Shown one piece after another: positions 1 through 9,944 of a stretch of DNA of 64,000 bases (positions are counted from its first letter, which is position 1; each line of letters begins with the position of its first letter). This DNA is from Platanthera guangdongensis. Lineage: Eukaryota; Streptophyta; Magnoliopsida; Asparagales; Orchidaceae. The stretch spans positions 105,673,295 to 105,737,294 of the forward strand of contig CM077159.1 of assembly GCA_039583875.1 (NCBI GenBank). The letters are read 5' to 3'. Both the position numbers and the translations under genes were made by a program. Under the pieces are notes generated by a model. The model saw only the letters and a program-made list of their open reading frames with translations, was not told the origin of the DNA and did not search any database.

Positions 1-1389
1 AATTATGGTTTTAACCCTATACCTTAGATCATGATTTCAAACTCTAAGACCACCCAGCTGATCAAAATGGGGGAGTAATTTAATTAGGTCACATAAGTGA
101 TTTATTAAATTTTTCTAAAAACTATAGAAAAATGTTCTCCAAAAATTCTAAATTTTAGACAGGTTCTAGATATGTAAGTAAACTCACTGCCCAAATTTAC
201 TTGTTTGGACAAGGAATGAAGTGTGGGCACCAAAAATAAGTTCTGTTTAGGTCTAGGTATAGGTCCTACCGAAAAAGGGTACCCTGTGTCTAACTTGGCC
301 CAAAAGGGTCCAAACTTTTGCTAGGACACCCTAAGCTACAATATTTATATGTTGAGCAGATTTCCATTCAGGGCCCCTAAGTATTTTTAAAATTAAATAC
401 ATTAAATACATGAAATGTGACAGAAATGAAATAATATTCATTTAAATCCTAAAGTATCTGATTGATGCCGCGCGAATCTTGGCGCAGATCAACGGCGCGG
501 GGTTATCGTCCCCGATGAGCCAACGTCCAGGATTGCTTCTTCCTGTGCCGAAAATAAAACGTCTGCCGCCGGCCACCCAGTCCCTTCCCCGGCCGGCCAC
601 CGCCACCATCACCTCCGTTGAGGTGGTGGCTATCGCCAGACGGCGGCACAGCCGCCGGAGGGGCGGATTCCGGCGATCCAACCAAGAAATTTCTCGGCCG
701 AAAGCCATGAATTTTAGGCTGAATTGGATCGGGCTCAATTGATGCCCGAACCTCGGCCCTAATGAAACCTAAGATTCTGCCCATGAGAAAAGAGGAGGAG
801 GAGGACCTTGTTGGCGGCCTGGATACGAGCGGATCTGCGGGTTGACATGGTGGTGGCGCCGCCGATCGGATTACCTCTGCAATCTCCCAGTATACATCGC
901 CGGATTTCTTCAGCTTAAGGATTGGGAAATTCTCCTCCAAGCATCACTGGTGGTGTTTAAATCACTGCAGAGGGGGATCGTGAAGAATGGAAGAAACTGC
1001 CATGGCCATCATGGCCATTAAAGGCTTGTTTCGGCCATGATGGTGGAGGCTGTAACTGCCCCTTGACAGCCAGGAAAACGAGTTCATTATTATGGAAACT
1101 CCTCCCCTTCACTGGAGGAGATGAATGCTGCCATCAATGGGGACCATTGGCCTTTCCTTGGCCAATCTCCTCCTTCAACTCTCTTTCCCCTTTTCTCTCT
1201 CCTCCATTAGTGTGGGATGAAGCTTTCTCTCTCTTTCCTAGTCACCAAAACTGACCATGCTGACTCCCCAGCCTATTGGCAGCCCTTTCCACCCATAATA
1301 TTTCATTATGTTGTGGTTAACTTGAAAGGAAAAAGGGGTTGAGCTTGGGTGGACTCATTTAGGCTAATTTGACCTAACACTAGAATAGA

Positions 1390-1800
1390 GTTGACCTTGG
1401 TCAACATGAACCGATTTGAGTTGACCCCAATGGCTCCTTGGTGACCTATTGGACTCCCTTAAGGTCTAGGAAGACTTGAGTAAGGTATGGTTGGGCATCT
1501 TGGGGGTCTACATGCCCCTTGGTAAGGGCACTTTGATCATGTTTAGGGCCAGAGTTGACTTGGGTCAACAAAACCATTCGGGTTGACCCCATTGGGTCCT
1601 TGGTGACCCATTGGCCTCCCCTAAGGTCTAGGAAGGGCATAGGTGGGGTCCTCTACTCTAGGAGTAGGTCAATTGACCCTAAGTAGGCTAGTTTGACCCA
1701 TTTAGGGCTAGGGTTGACCTTGGTCAATTGAGCCTCTTTGTTTGACCCCAATGGGTCCTTATGGCTCTAATGGGCCTCCCAAGGTATTAGGGGTGCTTGT
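1390..1800 (+). repeat. About 160-bp tandem repeat, three copies, rich in TTGAC (W-box) cores
   Basis: Three related units start at about 1390, 1554 and 1713 (spacing 164 and 159 bp). Each begins with an inverted W-box pair: GTTGACC-TT-GGTCAAC at 1390-1405, GTTGAC...GTCAAC at 1554-1569, and a decayed form at 1713. Each continues with a TTGACCCCA(A/T)TGG(G/C)TCC segment and a 'cctcccNtaaggt' segment. TTGAC is the known core site for WRKY transcription factors; any regulatory role here is inference. Confidence 0.6.
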
Positions 1801-2207
1801 GGTAGGGTCTTGGGGTCAAGGTGTAGCCCATGGTCATCCTAAACCATGGTTCAGAGTTCTACTATTTGCAGACCATGGTGATCCCCCACCTTTCTGTCCC
1901 CTATCTCTTGACTCATTACTGGCTTCCTAGGGTTTGTCATGACCTAGTCATGGCCAAAACCACTCTTAGGGGTCTAGTTGGAAATGGGATGTTACACAAA
2001 AGGTCTAACTGGTAGTGTGATACTGGTTTAGAGATGGGTGAGGCCCAACCCACCGCTTCCGTTTGCCACTACGGAGGTATCCTGGGAGGTTAGGCTCCAG
2101 AAAGGGGGAACTAAAGGTCTGTGTATATAGAGTGGAGTGGGTGTGTTGCACTTGCATGTTCACATCATGGCATACTTACATGAGATAGCATCATCATTGC
2201 ATATAAC

Positions 2208-2470
2208 CCCTGTCACCTATTGTATAAAGTGGTATGGGACGCTTTATACAATAGGCCTTGCAAAATTACCCTTTAGCTTATAAGCTCGTGTAGCATGCTT
2301 ATAAGTTATGGTTAATTTCCTTTAGATATTTACCACTTGCTTATAACCGACACCCCATCGTATAAGTTGGTATGGGACTCTTTATACGATGGTAGCCTTG
2401 TATAAGACCCCTTGACTTATAAGTTTGTAAGGGCATTTATATAAGTTAAGGTTACTTGTTTCTTGTTTAG
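2208..2470 (+). repeat. Two tandem units each with paired hairpins
   Basis: Two units of about 130 bp start near 2203 and 2341. Unit 1 has a perfect 14-bp stem (2216-2229 with 2242-2255). Unit 2 has an 11-bp stem (2355-2365 with 2382-2392). Both loops contain TGGTATGGGAC. The stems differ (CCTATTG versus CCATCG) but both arms changed together, so pairing is kept. A second, weaker inverted repeat built on CTTATAAG follows in each unit (about 2274-2314 and 2408-2453). Confidence 0.7.
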
Positions 2471-3103
2471 TTTTTGCATACATACAGCTTTACTCTACCT
2501 ATTTATATATAACTGTTAGACTAGTTCTGCCATCACCTGCTTACTTTGTTACTCTCCACCTTCATTACCTTCCCTTTCCTCCTCCCCACTCAGTGCCTAG
2601 GAGCCATTGGGGGATGTGTGGGGGATGATAGGACTTAGTCTTTTTAGACTAACGGTCATTGACCAAAATATTTTAGGGGATCGTGGAGCCGTACCAGGAG
2701 ACGCAGCCCTAGAGGTCGGTGCATATGGAGACGGGGAAGTCTAGCACTGGAGTCCAGCCAGTAGGGACCGTGTGTCCCGATCCTTTGTAGTTATTATAGA
2801 TTTGCTTCCGCATTGAGTGACTTGTAGTGAGGATCTTGATGTATCGGGCAGGAGCCCTTTTTAGCACCTTGTTTATTCTTTTATGTGGACTCTCCCTTCG
2901 TGGAGATTTATATTATATATGTGATTCTGGGGACTAGTTTGATTGTATTCTTTATACTTATTCTACTTTTTGCAATCGGTATGGCCTGCAGGATCAGCAT
3001 TTTGTAGTGACGACCTTCTCGGGTGCGTTGGTGTCACCGCAAAGCGGTGGTTCTGGGCATAAGACTCCAGTGGTCTAAAAGAAAAAAAGGGGTCTTACAT
3101 ACT

Positions 3104-3222
3104 TAGCATTGTAAAATTGCAAGTACAAAACTACAAATACAATATCAAATACAATCATAATTAATCTTAGCTTGACTGGACCCTTCTTCAAATCAGGCTT
3201 ATTGTGGATACAATACCCAACA
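3104..3222 (-). repeat. copia-X 3' LTR stub
   Basis: On the minus strand the sequence after the polypurine tract begins TGTTGGGTATTG at 3222, resembling the TGTTGGAACACC start of the copia-B/C LTRs. Only about 119 bp remain before the LTR-like block ending at 3103, so the LTR was cut by that insertion or by deletion. Confidence 0.5.
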
Positions 3223-3236
3223 ATCTCTCACTCTTT
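3223..3236 (-). other. copia-X polypurine tract
   Basis: Minus strand AAAGAGTGAGAGAT lies directly before the TGTTGGG LTR start. Purine richness and abutment to the LTR fit a plus-strand priming site. Confidence 0.5.
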
Positions 3237-3479
3237 GAAAAAGTCAGAATCCTATAAGCTAAGGTGGATTGAACATAACAAATAATAATAAGATATGAAA
3301 TTAACAAGATGAATAAATTAAAGAAAATAACAAATAGCTCACATTCTAGCCAAACATTTAAATCATATATATAACAATAAGAGTTCAAAGTTTTTTGGGC
3401 AACCACAACCACATCTTAATCAAACAAAAACGTGAACATCAGGCCTTCCCGCCTTAATTCTTCTGACGCAGCCTAACAA

Positions 3480-4774
3480 AATAAGCCCTTGGCTTAGGAT
3501 AATACTTTTAAGGGGCTGGAGGTGTAGACTCGTCATCCTTGTGATTTCTGAAATGCATTCTTCTCTTTGCAGAGGCCAATTCATACTTATGTGATTCTTC
3601 TTGATCATAATGGTTCCATCTGTTCTCATTTCCAAGATCAACCAGTGTGAAGGTGTCTAGAATGATTCCTCTTGAAGTAGGACTCCACACTTCACCACTT
3701 TCTCTGTCTCTGGCTAGTTGGTATCTGGAAGGTTCTGATCTTGTAGCAGAAGGACCTTCACCATACTTTCGTCTCTTATAGACTGGAGCATGGGGAATAG
3801 CTTCACCAGGTTTAACTTTTGATACATCATCAACAGCAGCAGCAGCAGTGTCCTGAAAGACTTCCAGTGTGTCTGTACAAAGTTGAGTGTAATCCTCAGT
3901 AGGATGAACTCCAACCTGAGCAGGCACAACAGGTGCTTGAGAGTTAAACATTTTACCATGCAGCAACATAAAATTGTTATTGCAATAGTCATTTGTTTTT
4001 TTTTGAAATTTTCTACTGAAGCAACTTCAACTACAACAATCTTAGCTTTCATAGCCTCCTCCCCTTTTCTGACTTAATCAATGATTGCATTTGAATAAGC
4101 AGGAGTAGTGTTGTCAAAGTGAGCCATCTATCTTTTGTGGGCATCAATCATTGTCTTTGTGTTTGTATCAACATTATCAAGAATTTCTGAAGCATACTTG
4201 AGTCCTTGCATGTTAAGCGCGATAGCTTTTCCACCCTCGGAATACAATGCATCAAGCTTGGTATCAAGCCTGTCAATCTGAATTTTAACTTCGGCAAGGC
4301 CATTGTTAACATCTTGCTCAGTTTCAGTAGAGAACCAGTCTTGCATAACAACACCTTTTTGATGGTATCTGATAGTAGCATGCCTTCTTTGTTCATTCCT
4401 TTCCTTTTTATGGCTTTTGTACCTCTGTGCAAACCAAAGAATAACATAGCCCTTATGAAGTCCTCCTCCTCGAGGTGATCTGCTTCTCTATAAGCTAGGA
4501 GCCTCAAGAGCTGGGTGAGATTAGAGGCCTTCACCTTAATGGCAGTTCCACAAACTTTGCTTTTGATTACCGTATCTTCATGTTGAAGCTTTGCATTCTG
4601 AAAGAATTCAAGGACATCTTTGTCCAACACCTTGTAAGGGTGTTCTAGGACAAAGGATAGTCTGGCTGTCTCAAGAATCAGGATCACATTTCTAAACTCA
4701 TCAGAAGCAGAAGCAAAACCTATTCGAACTAATTCTCCTCCCCCTAGCAATCCACTGGTGCTTCTAGGATCCAT
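3480..4774 (-). pseudogene. copia-X extra ORF after pol (ORF2/envelope-like position), decayed
   Basis: Open segments at 4774-4148, 4346-4128 and 3969-3508 read as successive pieces of one protein, broken by frameshifts and stops near 4350 and 4000-4130. The first piece starts MDPRSTSGLL and has a globular part containing KVCGTAIKVKASNLTQLL. It resembles in style the N-terminal part of the extra ORFs in copia-B and copia-C (short 'ISGTQV..LTEVFQLKSG' type segments). The middle piece (KIQIDRLDTKLDALY) looks like a coiled coil. The last is charged, with KRRMHFRNHKDDES near its end. An extra frame between pol and the 3' LTR is known in Sireviruses and has been called envelope-like. Its function is unknown and this copy is not translatable as one product. 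Confidence 0.5.
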
Positions 4775-5069
4775 GAAGAATCAGAGAATATACAGAAATC
4801 TAGATTGAACTGCCAGCTGGAATGAATGACTACCACTATCGGAATAATGATAACAGGCCGTTGGAAATGCTGAAGGAAACCAAATATCTGGGGGAAATGC
4901 TTCTGAAAATCGGAAAGTCTTGCAGGAACTGCTTGCAACGACCTAATCGAGGAGAACAGGAGCAAGGCCACATGATGGAGACGACAAAACTTACTCTAGA
5001 GCCGAATGGTCAGGTGGTCAATTTGGTGAATATCGCTGTTTTGGTTTGACGAAATATGTCGTGGTTGCC
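4775..5069 (-). other. copia-X spacer between pol and extra ORF (left part)
   Basis: No coding signal is seen. It lies between the extra-ORF start (4774) and the Athila-like LTR (5070). Without the insertion it joins the spacer now at 6524-6807 and 30374-30660. Confidence 0.5.
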
Positions 5070-5352
5070 TGATGAGTCCGATTTATATTGGGTTTTTCGA
5101 ACTCATCTGGGCTAGTTTTCACACGTTTGCACTTCACGTTTAGTTCGTTATCATATATATGTCATCTTATCTTTATTTCCATAGCAAGTGCACACTTACG
5201 CCTGTGGTTATGTATTTTTGTACTTTTATTGTTTGTACTCCCTTTTTGTGATTGTCTGGAATGTCTGCACATATCAGTGCTGGGTTTAGGGGTTATGTGC
5301 ATGTTCCGGGGACGTTTGGAAGCAGGAATACTGCGCACGCTCATTAAATATA

Positions 5353-5590
5353 GTGCGCACGACCACTGGTCGTGCGCCACTGCTCGTGCGCAATGTTCCC
5401 TGATTTCCAGAATCTGCCTGGGGTATGCGCACTATCACTGGACACAGTGCGCACGACCACTGGTCATGCGCCACAGATCGTGTGCATTGATTCCATTTTC
5501 TTCCAAATTCTGGCTGGGGAAAACGCACTACCACTGGACATAGTGCGCACGACCACTGGTCGTGCGCCACTGGTCCTGTGCATTATAATT
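5353..5590 (+). repeat. About 95-bp tandem repeats with a perfect palindromic core in U3
   Basis: Units start at 5353, 5447 and 5543 (spacing 94 and 96 bp). Each opens with GCGCACGACC-ACT-GGTCGTGCGC or a near form, giving 10-bp arms around a 3-nt loop, and continues into a 'ctggggNatgcgcact' segment. The array ends about 10-20 bp before the TATA box at 5600, so it lies in the U3 promoter. Confidence 0.85.
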
Positions 5591-5599
5591 TCTGCAATC

Positions 5600-5606
5600 T
5601 ATAAAT
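5600..5606 (+). promoter_or_regulatory. TATA box of the Athila-like LTR
   Basis: TATAAAT directly downstream of the palindromic repeats; the counterpart in the 3' LTR is at 29469-29475. Confidence 0.6.
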
Positions 5607-6523
5607 TCGCAGGTTCCACCCTAATTCAGCATCGCTCGACATTTCTCCGCCGTTTTCCGCCTTCTCCGCCGTTTTTCTTCATCTTCCACCCTAGGGAGGT
5701 GCTCCGGGCAAGCGTTCACCTCCAAATCCAAGCCGGAGATTCCTCTCGGCCTTCTCCTTCATCCGTGAGCTTCAACTAGGGTTTGACTCCATCGCCAACA
5801 AGCAAAGGAAAGCTTGCAACTTTCTTCTGCAATCATGACATGAAGAAGACGGGCCATTGGAAGGTGGTGACAGCCCTTCTCTACCCCGGACGCAGTTGAG
5901 GACCGAGCTTGGACCCAGATTGACAACCCGACGATTCCAACCATGAATCCTCAGCAAGACTTCGGATTCGGTCGATCTTTTGACTTGTTCTTGTTTTATT
6001 GTTGAATATTGGTGTTTAAATCTATTTATATTGATGATGTGCACTTTGGTTGTATATGTTATGTGGTTCATGTCTATGTGATTCCTATTTCATTTTACTG
6101 CTTAAGTTGCTTGAGTTGCGCCCGCGTATCCATCCATCCACCCTTGCCGCACTAGCAATTGCTAGTGGCGTGCATAGTGAAGAGGTGCTCACGACCCTCA
6201 TTCCGCCATTCTCACCACCTCATCCGCAAGCCTACTCGTCCATCCGCCCAACGATTCGGTGGATAGCGGCCCGACTAGTCTTCCATCCCGCCTGGCGAAG
6301 TATCGCATAGCGGCGTTGCATAGGAGTAGTTGATAGTGTTTTATTTTCTTTGTCCACAATATCAAAACCCCCATCGTTACCTCCGACCTTGAGGACTTCA
6401 ATCTCCAGTCCTCCTTGAAATTAACTCCACCTTACTGTGTTTCTTGAGAGATCGATACTTGGGAAAACTCGCCCTTTTTATATTACTTGTGCGACCGGTT
6501 CACTGCCGTGATCTTACGCATCA

Positions 6524-6807
6524 TTACCCGACTCTTGATGTATATATATATTTTTTAAATTTGACCTAGAAAGGCGCATACCTGATATTCGACGGCTCTA
6601 CGGATCCAATATAGAGATATAAATTTTGACCTAACTAAAAATCGGCGAGTTTCGGCGGTTGCACAGTCAATTCGACGAGTTTTGGTGTGAATATTCGTGA
6701 ATATGCGACGAATCGACAACTAGGGCTGACCGAAACTCAACGAATTTGCATTGGAAAAATTTCTTTCTTGATGAATTTCCTAAGTGATTTCCTCTTGTTG
6801 GCCTTCT
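6524..6807 (-). other. copia-X spacer, duplicated copy
   Basis: Non-coding; matches 30374-30660. Contains several CGACGA/TCGTCG-like words (6574-6745), looser than the palindrome arrays of copia-B/C. Confidence 0.5.
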
Positions 6808-7996
6808 TCATAAATCCTTGTTCAGCATGCCCAATTCTGTTTTGAAGAGCGAGAACTTGGCCTCGTCCAGCGGCTTCGTAAAAATATCTTCGGTCTGCTT
6901 ATCCATCGGGACATAGCTGTGGGTTATATCCTTGTTCTCCACATGCTCTCGGATGAAGTGATCAGATTTTAATGTGTTTTGTCCGGCTGTGAGAGACTAG
7001 ATTATGCGTGATTGCGATTGCGCTGGATGTGTCGCAATACATTGGAATTTTTATGAACTTTAGGGTGTAGTTTTCGAGTTTATTCCTGATCCATAGAAGC
7101 TGTGCACAATAACTATCGATAGAGATATACTCTAACTCGACAGTAGAGGTTGTCATACAATTCTGCCTCTCACTGCTCCATGAAATAAGCCGTCTTCCGA
7201 GGAATTGGCACGTCCCGAAAGTGCTTTTCCTATCATCCCTACTTCCTACAAAGTCTACATCTGAAAAACCAATTAGCTCGACATCATTATTTCTCGGGTA
7301 CCATAGGCCAAGGTTTGGTGTACCCTTAAGTTATCTTAAAATCCACTTTGCGGCGACGTAACGAGACTCCTTTGAGTTTACTTGAAATTTAGCGTAGATG
7401 CATGTTGAGAACATTATGTCTGGTCTACTTGCAGTAAGGCAGAGCAAGGATGCACTTATACTTATGTACTTGGTTTCATCAAATGGTTTCCCTTTCTCAT
7501 CCTTGTCCAGAGACATAGTTGAACCCATTGGAGTCCTTATGTTGGTTGCGTTCTCCATTCCGAATTTCTTTAGTAACTCCTTGGTGAACTCTGTCTGAGA
7601 GATGAAAATTTGATCTTCAGATTGCTTCACTTGAAGTCCTAAGAAATACTTCAGCTCTCTCATACTGCTCATTTCAAACTTCCCTTGCATAAGATTGGAA
7701 AACTTCTTGCAAAGGTTGTCTTCCATAGAGCCAAATATAATGTCGTCGACATAGATTTGCACTAGCAGAATCTTGTCTTTTACTTCCCTAAGAAATAATG
7801 TCTTGACTAACTTTCCTCTTGTGAACTTGTTCTCAAGAAGAAATCTAGACAACATCTCATATCAAGCTCGTGGATCTTGCTTTAAGCTATAAAGAGCTTT
7901 ATTTAAAAACAAAACATGTTCAGGGAAAGTAGAATTTACAAAACCTGGGGGTTGCACTACGTATACTTCCTCTTTCAGATTCCTGTTGAGGAATGC
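6808..7996 (-). pseudogene. copia-X RT C-terminal part and RNase H, duplicated fragment
   Basis: Near-identical to 30661-31849. Read on the minus strand it contains [11 protein letters not shown] (RT catalytic YVDD), [25 protein letters not shown], then RNase H text SRTKHIKI and the copia end signature EDIFTKPLDEAKF, ending at a TGA at 6808-6810. In-frame stops and a frameshift separate the 7855-7331 and 7156-6962 open parts. It stops at 7994-7996, where the sequence jumps into the middle of the Athila-like LTR through a shared TGC. It is a by-product of a segmental duplication and not a functional gene. Confidence 0.85.
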
Positions 7997-8701
7997 AACT
8001 TTCTTCCGCAATCGTGACACGAAGAAGACGGGCCATTGGAAGGTGGTGACATCCCTTCTCTATCCCAGACGTAGTTGAGGACCGAGCTTGGACCCGGATT
8101 GACAACCCGACGATTCCAACCGTGAATCCTCAGCAAGACTTCGGATTCGGTCAATCTCTTGACTTGTTCTTGTTTTCTTGTTGAATATTGGTGTTTAAAT
8201 CTATTTATATTAATGATGTGCACTTTGGTTGTATATGTTATGTGGTTCATGTCTATGTGATTCCTATTTCATTTTACTGCTTAAGTTGCTTGAGTTGCGC
8301 CGGCGTATCCATCCATCCACCCTTGCCGCACTAGCAATTGCTAGTGGCATGCGTAGTGAAGAGGTACTCACGACCCTCATTCCGCCATTCTCACCACCTC
8401 ATCCGCAAGCCTACTCGTCCATCCGTCCAACGATTCGGTGCATAGCTGCCCGACTAGTCTTCCATCCCGCCTGGCGAAGCATCGCATAACGGCGTTGCAT
8501 AGGAGTAGTTGATAGTGTTTTATTTTCTTTGTCCGCAATATCAAAACCCCCATCTTTACCTCCAACCTTGAGGACTTCAATCTCCAGTCCTCCTCGAAAT
8601 TAACTCCACCTTACTGTGTTCCTTGAGAGATCGATACTCTGGAAAACTCGCCCATTTATATTACTTGTGCGACCGGTTCACTGCCGTGATCTTACGCATC
8701 A
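7994..8701 (+). repeat. Athila-like 5' LTR, 3' half only
   Basis: Matches about 5816-6523 and 29666-30373, ending CTTACGCATCA at 8701. Its left end is the breakpoint with copia-X DNA. Being followed by a PBS shows it is the 5' LTR of the element. Confidence 0.85.
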
Positions 8702-8707
8702 AGTTTT

Positions 8708-8725
8708 TAGCACCGTTGCCGGGGA
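8708..8725 (+). other. Primer binding site, tRNA-Asp type
   Basis: TAGCACCGTTGCCGGGGA, six bases after the LTR end. It differs from the perfect complement of plant tRNA-Asp 3' ends (TGGCGCCGTTGCCGGGGA) at two positions, both G to A. Confidence 0.8.
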
Positions 8726-8910
8726 ACACAGTCGTGTGAGTTTCTGGAAAGGGAGACGTGAGATTGCTTTCCTTTTCCTTTGTAAATCGCTTTTGTTTTG
8801 TTCTATTTCTGTTTTGCCTTCCTTTCTATTGTTTGTTTAGGCAATTGTAGTAATATATTGTTGGATTTAGTAATTTGCACAATTTATTTTGAATCTGCTG
8901 TTTCGACACC

Positions 8911-9944
8911 ATGTGGGGATATTCATATGCCCAATGTCGTTGGTGTGGGAAGTCTTCCCACGCTAGTCATTAATGCCTTACGAGAGATATTGAGCATAAG
9001 CCTCAGCGCACAATGCATGAGATGCTGTATTCGTACATCAATTCAAACACTGTGCCCCGAGCTTATGGTCAATCGTCCTCGCCACATACACTGTTCTCTT
9101 ATTCCTCTCTGTCCCCACAAGGACCGTAGAGTCATGGGAGAAAGTGTTTGTATTGTCGTAGAACAGATCATGTCCTGAAGGATTGTGCCGAGTACCTCCA
9201 TGTTATGGAAGAGGATGATGAGCCGGACATCCGGATCATCCCGACTCCTACCCTTGGTGGCACACCTTCATCTTCTGGTTATGTATCCCTGTCCCCTTCA
9301 TTTGTTGAAGGGAATGATGTGGACACAACTGCCAGATGTGTGGCTGATCTAGGCTTCGACGTGGCTGAGCCTATCTCTCCTGTGCATACATCTCCAACCG
9401 TGGAGCCAATTCTTTGTGAGGAACCTGCGCTTGACTTTTATCCAAGCAAAGTTCTTCCGCATTTTGTGCATTCTACTTCAGTCACCTCTGGCGACATTTT
9501 CGACGATGCAACACAAGTTGAGTCTTATGATACATGGGTTGTTTCCACTCCCATGGAGGATGACAACCTTCTTGGTTTCGAGGATTCTCCCTTGATACCA
9601 AAGGAGGAAGTCCAAGTCTTGGTGGAGGCCTCTATGGATCCGGCCGAGCCTTGTAGCATTGTCGACATTGCTGACGATATTTTTCTACCTCAGCCTTTGG
9701 GGAGTGAAACCGGGATCACTTCCCCGATTATTTCTTTATGTTCTTCGTCTCTTTTATTTCTTGATCCCCCTTCCTTATCTGAGCCTGTGCAAGTTGAATC
9801 TCCAGGGGTAAGTTGGGTTGATGTTGAGCCTTGCGCTCAGGCTGTCGACGAGTGCATCCTCTTGTGTGAGGAGGTTCCTACCTCCTTCACAGTGGAAGCC
9901 CCTGCCGTCACCTTCGCCCCCAGTGAACTTTTGGTGGATGAAAT
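8911..9944 (+). pseudogene. Zinc-knuckle (gag-like) ORF of the Athila-like element, 5' part
   Basis: An ATG at 8911 opens a frame with two CCHC zinc knuckles (C-x2-C-x4-H-x4-C). The first is CRWCGKSSHASH-stop-C at 8935-8976 with a TAA (8971-8973) inside; the second is CLYCRRTDHVLKDC at 9145-9186. A TAG sits at 9127-9129. After the second knuckle come about 250 acidic, Ser/Pro/Val-rich residues of unknown function. The frame runs to 9944, where copia-B inserted; the flanking DNA at 20922 continues in the same frame. Zinc knuckles are typical of gag nucleocapsids and bind nucleic acid. No capsid-like region is recognised upstream, so this may be a reduced gag or an accessory protein. Confidence 0.6.

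Larger units (their letters stand above)
1..3103 (+). repeat. LTR-like non-coding block, probably a partial or solo Ty3-type LTR
   Basis: No credible coding region is seen. The right end reads ...AAAGGGGTCTTACA at 3090-3103, a typical Ty3-type LTR terminus, and abuts the stub of copia-X at 3104. The block holds a GC-rich stretch (450-930), a W-box-rich tandem repeat (1390-1800), paired hairpins (2208-2470) and a U5-like tail (2640-3100). A matching TGTAAGACCCC start is not found with confidence, so the left end may lie outside the window. No primer binding site follows 3103, which fits a solo or 3' LTR. The element lineage is not recognised. Confidence 0.4.
5070..6523 (+). repeat. Athila-like LTR, behaves as a solo LTR
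   Basis: Begins TGATGAGTCCG and ends CTTACGCATCA, matching the full 3' LTR at 28939-30373 along its length with scattered substitutions and small indels. Flanks are TTGCC (5065-5069) and TTACC (6524-6528), a 5-bp target duplication with one mismatch. Nothing internal follows; X-derived DNA continues to 7996. Contains the 95-bp repeats and a TATA box. Confidence 0.85.

Noticed and set aside
503..940. 145-residue minus-strand ORF (and an opposite-strand ORF at 479-742) in a GC-rich stretch
   Set aside because: Composition (Arg/Pro/Gly/Ser-rich on both strands) is what GC-rich non-coding DNA yields; no domain recognised and no gene context. Kept only as part of the LTR-like block.
2398..2412. 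TGTATAAGACCCC as the start of the LTR ending at 3103
   Set aside because: Would give a 0.7-kb LTR starting inside a hairpin unit and with an extra TA; not convincing without a second copy.
5088..5779. ORFs of 135-151 residues over the Athila-like LTR repeats, with a hydrophobic N-terminus
   Set aside because: They lie in U3/R, run over tandem palindromes, and differ between LTR copies; chance frames.
6050..6401. Conserved 86-residue ORF repeated at 6050, 8229 and 29900
   Set aside because: Repetition reflects three copies of one LTR; no domain, and the frame crosses the R/U5 region.
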